A stretch of DNA of 64,000 nt, taken from Actinomycetes bacterium (GTDB taxonomy: Bacteria; Actinomycetota; Acidimicrobiia; Acidimicrobiales; RAAP-2). This document shows positions 1 to 9,202 of this stretch, in pieces. The DNA lies in the NCBI GenBank assembly GCA_021793515.1, contig JAJYSP010000007.1:1-64000 (forward strand), given 5' to 3'. Within the stretch, counting starts at the first letter, position 1; the number at the start of each line of letters is the position of its first letter. The translations under genes and the position numbers were made by a program. The notes beneath the pieces are model-generated. The model did not search any database. It saw only the letters and a list, made by a program, of their open reading frames with translations, and was not told the origin of the DNA.

Positions 1-808
1 CGGGCGACTGCGGCGTCGCTACGGGTTCGGCCTCGGCCTCGGGCGCGGCGGCGACGGGTTCGGCGACGGTCGGCGCGGCGGCAGCGGCGGCGGCAGCGGC
101 CTTCATGGCGGCGCCACGATTCTGGCGGATGAAGCGCCCCTCAGTGACCGCGTCTGCGATCAAGCGGCACAGCAGCGCACCGGCTCGGATCGCGTCGTCG
201 TTACCGGGGATGACGTAGTCGATGATGTCAGGGTCGCAGTTGGTGTCCACGACGGCCACCACGGGCAGACCGAGCTTGCGCGCTTCGGTCACGGCGATGT
301 GCTCTTTCTTCGTGTCGATGACGAAGATGGCGTCCGGGACGCGATCGAGGTTGGCGATACCGCTCAGGTTGCGGTCGAGCTTCTCGAGTTCGCGCGAATG
401 ACGCAGCGCCTCGCGCTTGGGCATGTTCTCGAAGTCACCGGCCCGCTGCATCGTGCGCAGTTCACTCATGCGCTTGACGCGGCCAGCGACCGTCGTGAAG
501 TTGGTGAGCATCCCACCGAGCCAGCGCTGGTTCACAAAGGGCATCCCGCAGGCCTGGGCATAGTCGGCGACCGGTCCCTGGGTCTGCTTCTTGGTGCCCA
601 CGAAGAGGATGGTGCCGCCGTTGGCCACCAGCTCGCGCACGTAGCCGTAGCTGGACTCGATGCCCGCCAAGGTCTTGCGAAGATCGATGAGGTAGATCCC
701 GTTGCGCTCGCCGAGGATGAATCGACGCATTTTGGGGTTCCAACGACGGGTCTGGTGCCCGAAGTGCACGCCCGAATCCAATAGTTCCTGAAGTGTGACC
801 AACGCCAC
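1..808 (-). CDS. rpsB: 30S ribosomal protein S2 (partial, 3' end outside window)
   Basis: Ribosomal protein S2 of the small subunit, needed for mRNA binding and S1 recruitment in many bacteria. The visible 269 codons contain the S2 signatures [12 protein letters not shown] near the N-terminus, [16 protein letters not shown] and [18 protein letters not shown] segments. A run of alanines (AAAAAAAA) then opens a low-complexity Ala/Pro/Glu tail that leaves the window. Actinobacterial S2 often carries such a tail. The start is the GTG at 808, with AAGGA a few bases upstream. The XerC-type recombinase gene lies upstream on the same strand, 123 bp away. Confidence 0.95.
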   Translation of the reverse strand, partial: MALVTLQELLDSGVHFGHQTRRWNPKMRRFILGERNGIYLIDLRKTLAGIESSYGYVRELVANGGTILFVGTKKQTQGPVADYAQACGMPFVNQRWLGGMLTNFTTVAGRVKRMSELRTMQRAGDFENMPKREALRHSRELEKLDRNLSGIANLDRVPDAIFVIDTKKEHIAVTEARKLGLPVVAVVDTNCDPDIIDYVIPGNDDAIRAGALLCRLIADAVTEGRFIRQNRGAAMKAAAAAAAAAPTVAEPVAAAPEAEAEPVATPQSP

Positions 809-931
809 GTTCGTATCCTTCCGTTCGGTTACTGACGCCCTGGGGAGCACCGCGAACGGTGACCGCACGAAACCCCAAAGCCCAATCAATTACCCGCCCA
901 CGGTGGGAGGGCTCTGGCCATGCTAGTCGAT

Positions 932-1840
932 TCAGCCTCGGGGATGAGTCCGACGGTGCACGCTCTGTAGTCGTGACTTGGAGACGTGGGTGTAGAGCTG
1001 GGTCGTAGTGAGGCTCTCGTGGCCGAGCAGCTCTTGGACAACGCGGAGGTCCGCTCCCCCTTCGAGCAGGTGTGTCGCGTACGTGTGGCGAAGCGCGTGG
1101 GGATAGACGTGGCCCCGCGCCACTCGCCGCTCCAGGATCCGACGGACGTCGCGAGGACCCATGCGCCGCCCTCGCCGGTTCAAGAAGAGTGCGTCCGGGG
1201 GCGAGTCGGCGGTGACGACGTCGTCTCGACCATCCTCGAGCCAGAGCCGTACCGCGTCGAACCCGCGGTCGTGCAGCGGCACGAGGCGCTCCTTGCGACC
1301 CTTTCCCATCACCCGAAGTAGTCGCCGTGACCAGTCGATACTCGCCTGATCGAGCCCGCATAACTCCGAAACCCGCAGGCCCGCGCCGTAGAGGACCTCG
1401 CAGACCGCCCGGTCGAGCAGAGCCCACGGATCGTCGCCCCACTCCTCGTCGAGGAGCGAGTCGAGCTGTTCGCGCACCACAATGGTGGGCAGGGCCGGCG
1501 TCGGTCGTGGCGCGAGGAGTCGCGACGACGGGTCCGACTCGACGACCCCACGCTCGACCAACCAGGCGAAATAGGCGCGCAGTGACGCGCGCCGGCGCCC
1601 GATCGAGGTCCGGGCGTCGCCCCGTTCGGAAAGCCAGACGAGATAGGCGCGCAGGTCACGGGCGCTCACGGCGGTGGGCGAGGGCAAACCAGTCGTGGTC
1701 GCCCAGTCGATGAACCGCGACACGTCGCCGCCGTAAGCGCGCACCGTGGCTGGTGATCGATCAGCCGCGCGCAACGTCGCGACGAAACCCTCGACCTCCC
1801 AGGACGCTGCGCGCGTCCCGCCAGATTTCCGCTCCGACAC
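932..1840 (-). CDS. XerC/XerD-type tyrosine recombinase
   Basis: Tyrosine recombinase that would resolve chromosome dimers at dif, or a close relative. The 302 residues match the family length. The N-terminal SAM-like core-binding domain covers about 18-105 and the catalytic domain about 125-295. Catalytic residues are visible: Arg in GLRVSELCG, Lys in GKGRKERLVP, the HALRHTYATHLLEGG box, His in LLGHESL and the nucleophilic Tyr in TQLYTHVS. The ATG start faces the mtrA-like gene divergently. The position just before rpsB and the absence of mobile-element context favour a housekeeping XerC rather than a phage integrase. Confidence 0.9.
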   Translation of the reverse strand: MSERKSGGTRAASWEVEGFVATLRAADRSPATVRAYGGDVSRFIDWATTTGLPSPTAVSARDLRAYLVWLSERGDARTSIGRRRASLRAYFAWLVERGVVESDPSSRLLAPRPTPALPTIVVREQLDSLLDEEWGDDPWALLDRAVCEVLYGAGLRVSELCGLDQASIDWSRRLLRVMGKGRKERLVPLHDRGFDAVRLWLEDGRDDVVTADSPPDALFLNRRGRRMGPRDVRRILERRVARGHVYPHALRHTYATHLLEGGADLRVVQELLGHESLTTTQLYTHVSKSRLQSVHRRTHPRG

Positions 1841-1884
1841 GTTCCCAGGCTACCGATAGCCTCGGAGAAGTCCGATCACCTAGG

Positions 1885-1890
1885 TAGTCT
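1885..1890 (+). promoter_or_regulatory. Putative -10 element of the mtrA-like operon
   Basis: TAGTCT (TANNNT form) lies 22 bp before the GTG at 1913. A transcript starting about 6-8 bp downstream would have a short leader containing AAAGGAG at 1901-1907. No convincing -35 box is seen. The arrangement supports GTG 1913 over the in-frame ATG 1895. Confidence 0.35.
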
Positions 1891-1912
1891 TGCCATGACT
1901 AAAGGAGTGTCG

Positions 1913-2587
1913 GTGCCGCGAATCCTGATCATCGAGGACGACGACCACATCCGCACCGCCCTTCGCTTGATGTTCGAGGGCGAGGGTTTCGCGGTCGACG
2001 ACGCCTCCACTGGCGAAGTCGGCATCTCGCTGTTCCAGCGCATGGCCTCGGACATCGCCATCGTCGACGTCATGCTGCCCGGCATGACCGGATTCGAGAC
2101 CTGCCAGACCCTTCGCCAGTCGAGCGACCTCCCGATCGTGATCGTGTCCGCGCGCGACGAGACTGCCGACGTAGTGCTCGGCCTCGAGTCGGGCGCCGAT
2201 GACTACGTCACGAAGCCGTTCATCCCCGAGGAGTTGCTCGCCCGGGTCCGCGCGCACCTGCGGCGACGGCCCGACAAGACCACGCACGCCTTCAAACTGG
2301 GCAACCTACACGTCGTACCCGACGAAGGTGTGGTGCGTCACGACGACGGGACCGAACTGCACCTCACGTCAACGGAGTTCCGTCTGCTCATCGACCTGGC
2401 GTCGGCCGAAGGACGGGTGCTTTCGCGCGAGGACCTGCTCGAGCGGGTTTGGGGTTATGACTACTTCGGTGACAGCCGATTGGTGGACGTGCACATTCGC
2501 CGGCTTCGCACGAAGATCGAACCCGACCCGAGCAACCCAAACTTCTTGGTGACCGTGCGCGGGGCGGGGTACAAGCTGGTGCTCTAG
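1913..2587 (+). CDS. mtrA: MtrA-like OmpR-family response regulator
   Basis: DNA-binding response regulator of a two-component pair. The receiver domain is about 1-118: acidic pocket IIEDDDHIR, phospho-acceptor Asp in VDVMLPGMTG, and Lys in DDYVTKPFIPEEL. The C-terminal winged-helix trans_reg_C domain follows (STEFRLLIDLAS, LERVWGYDYFGDSRLVDVHI). The GTG at 1913 is preferred because AAAGGAG sits 5 bases upstream; an in-frame ATG at 1895 has no Shine-Dalgarno. The stop overlaps the next gene by one base, so regulator and kinase are probably translationally coupled. A sensor kinase and a GerMN lipoprotein follow, which is the mtrA-mtrB-lpqB order linked in actinobacteria to envelope and division control. 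Confidence 0.85.
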   Translation: MPRILIIEDDDHIRTALRLMFEGEGFAVDDASTGEVGISLFQRMASDIAIVDVMLPGMTGFETCQTLRQSSDLPIVIVSARDETADVVLGLESGADDYVTKPFIPEELLARVRAHLRRRPDKTTHAFKLGNLHVVPDEGVVRHDDGTELHLTSTEFRLLIDLASAEGRVLSREDLLERVWGYDYFGDSRLVDVHIRRLRTKIEPDPSNPNFLVTVRGAGYKLVL

Positions 2588-3978
2588 TGCGGCGTCGAAG
2601 CCTGCGACTGCGCCTGCTGGTCACCTTCGGGCTGAGCGCCCTCCTGCTCAGCACGATCTTCGTGACCGTCACCTTCTTTGGCATCCAGCGCGTCCTGATC
2701 AACAACCAGCAGCAGACCGACCTCAAACAGAGCTACGTGAACGCGGCTCTCATCCGCTCAACGCTCTACACGTCCCCGCCGGACCTCGCGAACCAGCTCA
2801 ACTCCATCGAACGGGCGACGGATTCGAGCGTGCTCGTTCAAACCCACCTGCAGTGGCTGTCTCGCAGCAACGGAGCCGCCATCGCCGACGTCACGCCGAC
2901 GATCATTGCGATGGTGGACCGCGGCCACGTGGTCCAACAGACCCTGAACGTCCAGGGCCGTCTCATTTTCGTCGTCGGCGTTCCTATTCCCGCCGTCGAG
3001 ACCCAGGTCTTCGAGGTGTTCAAGCTCGGAGGGTTGGAGAGCACGCTTCGAACGCTCGTGACTGTCCTTGGACTCGGCGCCGTCTTGACCTCGCTCATCG
3101 GGTTGGGCGGTGCGCTGTGGGTGTCACGACGCGCCGTTCGGCCACTCGAGCGCGTGTCGGCCGCCGCGGCGGCGATCGCCGACGGTGACCTCGCGACGCG
3201 ACTCTCGATCACCCAGGCCGACCAGGAGGTCGAACAGCTCACCGAATCGTTCAACACCATGGTGAGCCGACTGGTGGACCGACTCGAGCGCGACGCGCGA
3301 TTCGCGAGTGACGTCAGCCACGAACTGCGCTCACCGCTCACGACGCTCGCGACCACGGCGTCGGTTCTCCAACAACACCGCAGCGAACTCTCAGTCGCCG
3401 GTCGCGAGAGTCTCGACCTGCTGATCGCGGACCTCGCGATCTTCCAATCGCTCGTGGACGACCTCCTCGAACTCGCCCGCATCGACGCGGGTGCCGCACC
3501 CCACGTCATCGAGCACGTCCCGGCCATCGAACTGGTTCGTCAGTCGGCGCGCAGCGCGGCCCAACGGCACGGTCTGCCCGTCCCGCTCATCCAGGTCGAA
3601 CCCGCCGTACACAACCCCTACGTCCACGTCGATCGCCGTCGGTTCGAGCGGATCATGACGAACCTCGTCTCCAACGCCGAACGCTACGCCCACGGCGTCA
3701 TCGCGATCCGCATCGACGAGGTCGATCACCGCCTTGTCATTAACGTGGACGACGACGGACCGGGGATCGCGCTCAACGAACGCGACCTCATCTTCGACCG
3801 CTTCTTTCGCGGTCGCGCGGCCAATGACCGCGGGGTGGTGCGCGGAACGGGTCTCGGCCTCGCGCTCGTGCGTGACCACGTGTCGGCATTCGGCGGCTCG
3901 ATCAGCGCGCTCGAGAGCCCCGAGGGGGGCACCCGGATCCAGATCCGCCTGCCAATTTCTAACGAGGTGGTCGAGTGA
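2587..3978 (+). CDS. mtrB: MtrB-like sensor histidine kinase
   Basis: Membrane histidine kinase, 463 aa, expected to phosphorylate the preceding regulator. The order is: TM1 about 9-30, an extracytoplasmic segment about 31-150, TM2 about 155-177, a HAMP linker (RRAVRPLERVSAAA), the HisKA H-box with phospho-His in DVSHELRSPLT, and HATPase_c with an N-box (NLVSNAERYA), DDDGPGI and GTGLGLALVRDH. The GTG start overlaps the regulator stop by 1 nt, and its own end overlaps the lipoprotein start by 4 nt. It is slightly shorter than typical MtrB (over 500 aa) because the sensor loop is small. Confidence 0.85.
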   Translation: MRRRSLRLRLLVTFGLSALLLSTIFVTVTFFGIQRVLINNQQQTDLKQSYVNAALIRSTLYTSPPDLANQLNSIERATDSSVLVQTHLQWLSRSNGAAIADVTPTIIAMVDRGHVVQQTLNVQGRLIFVVGVPIPAVETQVFEVFKLGGLESTLRTLVTVLGLGAVLTSLIGLGGALWVSRRAVRPLERVSAAAAAIADGDLATRLSITQADQEVEQLTESFNTMVSRLVDRLERDARFASDVSHELRSPLTTLATTASVLQQHRSELSVAGRESLDLLIADLAIFQSLVDDLLELARIDAGAAPHVIEHVPAIELVRQSARSAAQRHGLPVPLIQVEPAVHNPYVHVDRRRFERIMTNLVSNAERYAHGVIAIRIDEVDHRLVINVDDDGPGIALNERDLIFDRFFRGRAANDRGVVRGTGLGLALVRDHVSAFGGSISALESPEGGTRIQIRLPISNEVVE

Positions 3979-4553
3979 CGCGTGTGCGCCCAGTCGCCGG
4001 GCTGATCCTCGCGTCGGTGCTGCTGAGCTCCTGCACCCTGGTTCCGACGTCCAGGGCCCCCTCGCGCATCAACCCAGCGCTCGTCCCCCTCGGTCTGCTG
4101 AGCAAGACGATCCCCGGTACCGCCAGCGGACACGTGATCTTCATCACCCAGCCCGTCTACATCGTGGACGCAACGGGCCACCTGGCCCCCTCGAGCCGCA
4201 TTGTCCCCTCGCCGCCGACGTTGTCATCGGTACTGCGCGAGTTGATCCTCGGCCCCACCGACATCGAAGTCGCCACGGGCTACACCAGCGCCCTACCGAA
4301 CAACCTCGTCGTAACCCAAGCGACGATCGACCACGGCGTGGGCATCATCGACCTGACCCGTTCGCTCGCGACCATCCCGCGCCAACAACTCATCCTCGCG
4401 GTCGGTCAGTTGACCCTGACCGCCTTCGGTGTGGGGGCCATTCACGGCATCCGGATAACGGTGGACGGCGTGCCCGAGAATCTCCCACTGCCCAATGGCA
4501 CCATGAGCACGCTCGTCACGGTGAATGACTTCCAGTCGCTGCGAAACGGCTAG
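3975..4553 (+). CDS. Short LpqB-like lipoprotein (GerMN domain only)
   Basis: Predicted lipoprotein of 192 aa. A type II signal peptide ends in the lipobox LLSSC with Cys20. The rest matches a GerMN-type sporulation/spore-germination domain (VYIVDATGHL, LRELILGPT, and a final segment on amplitude-like beta strands). The GTG start overlaps the mtrB stop (GTGA). Canonical LpqB, the third member of mtrA-mtrB-lpqB, is about three times longer and continues into a beta-propeller; that part is absent here, and the stop is followed at once by convergent rsfS. By position it probably modulates the kinase at the membrane. Confidence 0.75.
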   Translation: MTRVRPVAGLILASVLLSSCTLVPTSRAPSRINPALVPLGLLSKTIPGTASGHVIFITQPVYIVDATGHLAPSSRIVPSPPTLSSVLRELILGPTDIEVATGYTSALPNNLVVTQATIDHGVGIIDLTRSLATIPRQQLILAVGQLTLTAFGVGAIHGIRITVDGVPENLPLPNGTMSTLVTVNDFQSLRNG

Positions 4554-4915
4554 CGGCGGTACGCGGGCGCCGAGCGCCACAGGTGTTCGAGGTCGTAGTA
4601 CTCACGCGTCGCCTCGTCAAAGACGTGCACGATGACGTCGCCGTAGTCGAGCGCGACCCACTGGGCTTCGGTCGCCCCCTCGACGCGGATCGGGTGACTC
4701 CCGACGGCCAGCGCGACGAGGCGCTCGACCTCCTCGGCGATGGCTCGTACCTGACGATCCGTTCGACCTGAGGCGATGACCAGCGCGTCAAAGGAGTCGA
4801 CGAGCGTTCGCATGTCGATGACCATGACGTCAAGGGCCACCTTCTCCTCGGCGCCCGCGACCGCCGCGCCGACAAGCTCGGCGACGTAGCCAGCGAAGAC
4901 CCCCGGCGCCACCAC
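4550..4915 (-). CDS. rsfS: Ribosomal silencing factor RsfS
   Basis: RsfS/Iojap family protein (121 aa). It binds L14 and blocks subunit joining in starvation. Family features visible are DVMVIDMRTLVDSFDALVIASGRTDRQVRAIAE in short form (LVIASGRTDRQVRAI), EGATEAQWVALDYGDVIVHVF-like text (WVALDYGDVIVHVF) and the ending YYDLEHLWRSAP. The GTG at 4915 gives the normal family length. It lies downstream of nadD on the same strand, the standard nadD-rsfS pairing, with one small gene between. It overlaps the convergent lipoprotein gene by 4 bp. Confidence 0.92.
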   Translation of the reverse strand: MVAPGVFAGYVAELVGAAVAGAEEKVALDVMVIDMRTLVDSFDALVIASGRTDRQVRAIAEEVERLVALAVGSHPIRVEGATEAQWVALDYGDVIVHVFDEATREYYDLEHLWRSAPAYRR

Positions 4916-4935
4916 CGTGCGCGACGCGATCTCGC

Positions 4936-5115
4936 TCAGTGGACCACCCCGATCACGACCACTGCGGCCACGAAGGGAACCGCCAGGGCACCGATGCCGA
5001 CGAGCGACCAGCGCTGTCTGGCCCGACGGGCGTCGACACGACCCCGGGGCGCAGGTTCGAGCAGCGTGTATCGCGCCGCGCGTGGACTGGTCACATCAAA
5101 GTTTCGAACCGCCAT
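4936..5115 (-). CDS. Small single-pass membrane protein
   Basis: Short protein of 59 aa from the ATG at 5115 (a TTG at 5124 would add three residues). The N-terminal half is basic and cytoplasmic-like (RRARQRW); the C-terminal half is one hydrophobic span (VGIGALAVPFVAAVVVIGVV). AAGG lies 10 bases before the ATG, overlapping the nadD stop region. It fits exactly between nadD and rsfS on the same strand. I recognise no family; membrane location is inferred from the single span. Confidence 0.55.
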   Translation of the reverse strand: MAVRNFDVTSPRAARYTLLEPAPRGRVDARRARQRWSLVGIGALAVPFVAAVVVIGVVH

Positions 5116-5127
5116 GTCGGTCAAACC

Positions 5128-5697
5128 TTACCCTCGGAAACCTTCGTAGAGCGGAATTACGCCCTCGGGGACGAATTCCCGAAGATTTTCGTGGTCGGGA
5201 TGGGTGTCACGGATGTACGTGCTCGAGAGATCGACCGGCTCCATTGCGATCTCGTAGCTGACCCAGCCCGCCGGTATGGCCGGCGCCCCACCCGGTCGCG
5301 GTACCACGCCGACGCGAACCATGGTGGCCAGCTCGGACGCCTCGTGCCACCGGTCGAGCTGTGACGCAAGGTCGGCGCCGATGATGAGGTCGACCTCATC
5401 GGCTTCTCGAAGCAGTTCGCGCACCGTGTCGATGGTGTAGGACGGTCCCGCGCGGCGGATCTCACGGTCCGACACCACGACGAGATCCAATCCATCGAAG
5501 GCCGCCTCGGCCATGGCCAGGCGCACGGGGGCTGGTCGAACCGAGCCGCGACCGCGCTTCAGATACGGGTCACCCGCGACGGTGACCTCAATCCGATTGA
5601 ACCGGTGTGTGCGAGCAGCGGCGCGCAAGGCGGCGACGTGGCCGAAGTGCGGCGGGTCGAAGGTCCCTCCGAAGAGACCGAGGCGCCGTAGAGTCAC
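5128..5697 (-). CDS. nadD: Nicotinate-nucleotide adenylyltransferase
   Basis: Adenylates nicotinate mononucleotide to deamido-NAD in NAD synthesis. The 189 aa show the nucleotidyltransferase signatures [11 protein letters not shown] near residue 10-20 (HxGH-type motif) and SSTYIRD near the C-terminus (ISSTxIR-type motif), with [14 protein letters not shown] between them. The GTG start gives the usual N-terminus just before the GGTFDP motif. It heads the nadD-small membrane protein-rsfS group and diverges from the DAHP synthase gene. Confidence 0.92.
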   Translation of the reverse strand: MTLRRLGLFGGTFDPPHFGHVAALRAAARTHRFNRIEVTVAGDPYLKRGRGSVRPAPVRLAMAEAAFDGLDLVVVSDREIRRAGPSYTIDTVRELLREADEVDLIIGADLASQLDRWHEASELATMVRVGVVPRPGGAPAIPAGWVSYEIAMEPVDLSSTYIRDTHPDHENLREFVPEGVIPLYEGFRG

Positions 5698-5715
5698 GGG
5701 CCAACTCTAGAGCGA

Positions 5716-5745
5716 TTGTCCGTCGCGGGAAGAAAGCCCTACGCT
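5716..5745 (+). promoter_or_regulatory. Putative promoter for a leaderless DAHP synthase mRNA
   Basis: TTGTCC (5716-5721) and TACGCT (5740-5745) are 18 bp apart. The ATG at 5752 begins 7 bp after the -10-like hexamer and has no Shine-Dalgarno. This spacing is typical of leaderless transcripts, which are common in actinobacteria. Confidence 0.45.
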
Positions 5746-5751
5746 ACATAC

Positions 5752-7134
5752 ATGCAATCGTCGCCGTCAGACTGGTCGATTACGACGTGGCGCAGTCGTC
5801 CACTGCGCCAGAGTCCCGCGTGGCCCGACGCCGAGCACCTGGCGAAGGTCGAACGCGAACTGGCCACCAAACCGCCGCTCGTCTTCGCTGGCGAGGCGCG
5901 GCGGCTCGAACAGCACTTGGCCGACGTGGCCCACGGCGAGGCCTTCCTTCTGCAGGCCGGCGACTGCGCCGAATCCTTCGACGAGGGTTCGGCGGACTCG
6001 ATCCGCGACAAGCTCAAGGTGATCTTGCAGATGGCGGTCGCCCTCACCTACGCCGCGGGTGTCCCGGTGGTCAAGGTCGGCCGGATCGCCGGACAGTTCG
6101 CCAAGCCCCGCTCGGACGACTTCGAGGAGCGTGACGGGGTTCGCCTCGACGCGTTCCGCGGTCACATCGTGAACTCTGACGACTTCACCGCTGGCGCGCG
6201 CCGGCCGGACCCAGACCGGCTGCTCGCCGCCTACCACCAGAGCGTCGCCACGCTCAACCTGCTTCGCGCCTTCACGACCGGTGGCTTCGCCGCGCTGTCG
6301 CGGGTGCACGCCTGGAACCAGGAGTTCGTCGCCAATTCCCTCGAGGGCAAGCGCTACGCCATGGTCGCTGACGAGATCGAGCGTGCCCTGCAGTTCATGA
6401 AGGCGTGCGGTATCGACCTTCACGACGACACCGCCCTGCAGAGCGTGGAGTTCTACACCAGCCACGAGGCGCTCATCTTGCCCTACGAGCAGGCGCTCAC
6501 CCGCCAGGACTCACTCACCGGCGACTGGTACGACTGCTCAGCGCACATGCTCTGGATTGGCGACCGCACCCGACAGTTGGACGGTGCTCACGTCGAGTTC
6601 CTACGCGGGGTGTCCAACCCGCTCGGCCTGAAGGTCGGACCGAGCATCGAGGTCGACGAACTTCGCCGGCTGGCCGACGTGCTGAACCCCGAGAACATAC
6701 CCGGTCGGCTCACGCTCATCTCACGGATGGGCGTGGAGCGGATTAGCGAGGTCCTCCCGCCGCTGGTCGAAGCACTGCGCGACGACGGCCGAGCGGTGGT
6801 GTGGGCCTGTGACCCGATGCACGGCAACACGTTCCGAGTGGTCGGCGGCCAGAAGACGCGCCACTTCGACGACGTCTTGTCCGAGACGGCGCAATTCTTC
6901 GAGGTGCACCAGTCACTTGGCACTTGGCCCGGCGGACTACACATCGAGCTCACGGGTGATGACGTCACCGAGTGTCTTGGGGGCGGTTCACGTCTCGACG
7001 AGGCTGACCTCGACCTCAACTACACGACGATCTGCGACCCGCGGCTCAACGCGACCCAGAGCCTCGACATGGCGTTCCATGTGGCCGAGTTCCTCCAGAA
7101 CTACGCCGCAGCGAACGGCGCCCGATCGTTGTAG
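5752..7134 (+). CDS. aroG: Class II 3-deoxy-7-phosphoheptulonate synthase
   Basis: First step of the shikimate pathway: phosphoenolpyruvate plus erythrose 4-phosphate gives DAHP. The 460 aa match plant/actinobacterial type II enzymes throughout: [10 protein letters not shown] (metal-binding Cys), [52 protein letters not shown], the metal-ligand segment ACDPMHGNT, and [17 protein letters not shown]. The ATG at 5752 is chosen because the text upstream is promoter-like and not family sequence. Its 3' end overlaps the convergent phosphatase gene by 34 bp. Confidence 0.95.
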   Translation: MQSSPSDWSITTWRSRPLRQSPAWPDAEHLAKVERELATKPPLVFAGEARRLEQHLADVAHGEAFLLQAGDCAESFDEGSADSIRDKLKVILQMAVALTYAAGVPVVKVGRIAGQFAKPRSDDFEERDGVRLDAFRGHIVNSDDFTAGARRPDPDRLLAAYHQSVATLNLLRAFTTGGFAALSRVHAWNQEFVANSLEGKRYAMVADEIERALQFMKACGIDLHDDTALQSVEFYTSHEALILPYEQALTRQDSLTGDWYDCSAHMLWIGDRTRQLDGAHVEFLRGVSNPLGLKVGPSIEVDELRRLADVLNPENIPGRLTLISRMGVERISEVLPPLVEALRDDGRAVVWACDPMHGNTFRVVGGQKTRHFDDVLSETAQFFEVHQSLGTWPGGLHIELTGDDVTECLGGGSRLDEADLDLNYTTICDPRLNATQSLDMAFHVAEFLQNYAAANGARSL

Positions 7135-7787
7135 CGAAGGAGCCGTCGCCGGTCGCCGTCGAACTCGACTTCAGTGATCGAGCAGTGCACGGTCACCAGC
7201 CCGAGGCGTTCACCGGGCTCACTGCGGGTGACCACCTTCATCAACTGTTCGATCACGCCACCGTGGACGACGAGGACGACTCGCTCGCCCTTGTGGGACA
7301 ACGCGATGCGTTCAAAGGTCGACACGCACCGCTCGAAGAACCCCGTCAACGACTCGCCGTCAGGCGCAAACGGCGCGCGCGGGTTGGCGTCCCAATCAGG
7401 CACATCGAAGCGTTCGACCATCGCCGACCAAGTCAACCCGTCGGCTTGACCCGGGTGCAGTTCGCACAGGTCGCAGTCCTCGGTCGCGCGTAGTCCGCTG
7501 GTAAGACCCGGCGCGATGATCGACGCCGTCTCGATCGCCCGAGGCAGGACCGAGGTGTACAGCGCCGCAGCGTCGCGAAGCTCACCGGAACGCACGAGTC
7601 GCGCGGCGAGTGCCGACGCCTGCGCCCGACCCGTCTCGGTCAGGCCACGACAGCCCTTCGGCCCGCCGACCACGCCTTCGACATTGCAGATCGCCTCACC
7701 GTGACGGATGAGCACCAGCCGGGTCCCGACGGGTCGGCGCCCCTCGGTGCGCACGGCCGCCGGCGGCTCTACCGACCAGCCACTCAC
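7101..7787 (-). CDS. Histidine phosphatase (phosphoglycerate mutase) family protein
   Basis: Branch-2-like histidine phosphatase of 228 aa. The phospho-acceptor motif RHGEAICN is near the N-terminus (usual form RHGE/QT), with [19 protein letters not shown] and the second catalytic His in [12 protein letters not shown]. The substrate is unknown. The GTG at 7787 overlaps the stop of the upstream VWA gene by 4 nt (GTGA), so it is taken as the start. It is the last gene of the aminotransferase-obg-proBA-MoxR-VWA leftward run. Confidence 0.85.
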   Translation of the reverse strand: MSGWSVEPPAAVRTEGRRPVGTRLVLIRHGEAICNVEGVVGGPKGCRGLTETGRAQASALAARLVRSGELRDAAALYTSVLPRAIETASIIAPGLTSGLRATEDCDLCELHPGQADGLTWSAMVERFDVPDWDANPRAPFAPDGESLTGFFERCVSTFERIALSHKGERVVLVVHGGVIEQLMKVVTRSEPGERLGLVTVHCSITEVEFDGDRRRLLRYNDRAPFAAA

Positions 7788-9202
7788 GACAGCCCGCCCA
7801 CGAATGCTTCGAGTTGGCGCAGGGTCCGGCACTCCACGACCCGGTCGCAGTAGGGCGCGTACTGATCGATGATCGAGTCCCCGCTGTTCCAGTAGCTCGC
7901 CGGCTCCGGATTCAGCCAGAAGACGTTGCGAGCGCGACTGGCCAGGTCCGCGACGACCTCGGCGTGGGCCTGGTGGTAGTTGTTACGGCCGTCGCCAAGG
8001 ATCAGCACGGTCGTTCGTCGCGTGACATCCTTCGCGAAACGCTCGTGGAAGCTCAGCAGCGCTCGACCGTAGTCGGAGTGGCCGTCGAAGGCCACGACGT
8101 CGGCCTCGGCATTGATGCGCGCCACTGCGACCGCCGGGTCGTCGACCCCGTCGAAGTAGTCGGTCACCTCGTCGAGGCCATCAACGAAGACGAAGCTGCG
8201 GACCTTGGAGAACTGGGAACTGATCGCATGCACGAGGTGCAACGTGAAGCGGGCGAATGAGGCCACGGACCCCGACACGTCAGCAATGACGACGATCTCG
8301 GGTTTGGCCGGTCGCGGTGGCTTGAAGCGCAGATCGAGCGGCACCCCGCCGGTAGACAGACTCCGGCGCACGGTGTGGCGCAAGTCGACCGGCCCGCGCC
8401 GACGTCGCCGTCGCCGTCGCGCCAGCCGGGTGGCGAGCTTGCGGCTGAGCGGGCGCAGCGCGCGCTCCAGCTGGGCGAGCTCCTCGCGGTTCGCGTGCAT
8501 CACGTCGAGGTCCTCGGGCAGGGGTTTACGCACCGATTTGGCGAGCGCACTGGACCCGCGGTCCTCCACCAGTCGTTCACGGATAGCGCGTTCGACGGCG
8601 CGCTTCAGGTTCTCGATACGTGCACGAGCCTCGTCGCGCGCCAGACGCTTGGCCAGTTGATCGTCCTCGGCCGCGCGCTCGTCGGTCAGGCGTGCCTCGA
8701 GCCGATCGAGTTCGAGGCTACGCAGCGTCCGGTAGAGGTAGTAGGTTCCGCCGACGGGACGTCCGGGCTCCATCCCCGCGTAGCGCGCCACTGCGGCACG
8801 CGCCCCGCGATTGAGAGCCGTCTGGTCCCCGTCACGCAGTGCTCGAAAGAGCAGATCCGCCAGTTGTTCGGCGCTGAGGGGTGTCGACGATCCTCCACCG
8901 TCCCCGCGCGGCTGGCCCGACCCTGGCGATCCGGCGTCGCCGTCAGGGGACTCGCCGTCGGGTGTCTCGTCACCCGTCGGTGGCGCCGCACGATCGGCGA
9001 AGAAGACGTCAAAGGCGGTGTAGAAGACCGGCAGGTGATCGCCGTCCTTCACGAGCGTCGCGGCCAGCGAATCACGAAGGGCCCGACGGTCAGCGAGGTC
9101 GATGACGCGCATCGCGCGCGCGGCGTCGATGTGCTCGGACATCGAGACCGGTAAGCCGGCTGCTCGCAACTCGCCGACGAACTCCGCGAGGACGTTAAGC
9201 AA
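7784..9202 (-). CDS. VWA-domain protein (CoxE/MoxR-associated)
   Basis: Protein of 472 aa with a helical N-terminal CoxE-like region, a Gly/Ser/Asp-rich acidic linker (about 95-125), a strongly basic patch (LARRRRRRRRGP) and a C-terminal von Willebrand A domain. Its MIDAS motif is DVSGSVAS, followed by FDGHSDYGRAL and TTVLILGDGRNN. Such proteins work with MoxR AAA+ ATPases in metal insertion or complex remodelling. The MoxR gene is directly upstream with an 8-nt overlap, so the pair is a functional unit. The start codon is a TTG. The client is unknown. Confidence 0.82.
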   Translation of the reverse strand: MLNVLAEFVGELRAAGLPVSMSEHIDAARAMRVIDLADRRALRDSLAATLVKDGDHLPVFYTAFDVFFADRAAPPTGDETPDGESPDGDAGSPGSGQPRGDGGGSSTPLSAEQLADLLFRALRDGDQTALNRGARAAVARYAGMEPGRPVGGTYYLYRTLRSLELDRLEARLTDERAAEDDQLAKRLARDEARARIENLKRAVERAIRERLVEDRGSSALAKSVRKPLPEDLDVMHANREELAQLERALRPLSRKLATRLARRRRRRRRGPVDLRHTVRRSLSTGGVPLDLRFKPPRPAKPEIVVIADVSGSVASFARFTLHLVHAISSQFSKVRSFVFVDGLDEVTDYFDGVDDPAVAVARINAEADVVAFDGHSDYGRALLSFHERFAKDVTRRTTVLILGDGRNNYHQAHAEVVADLASRARNVFWLNPEPASYWNSGDSIIDQYAPYCDRVVECRTLRQLEAFVGGLS

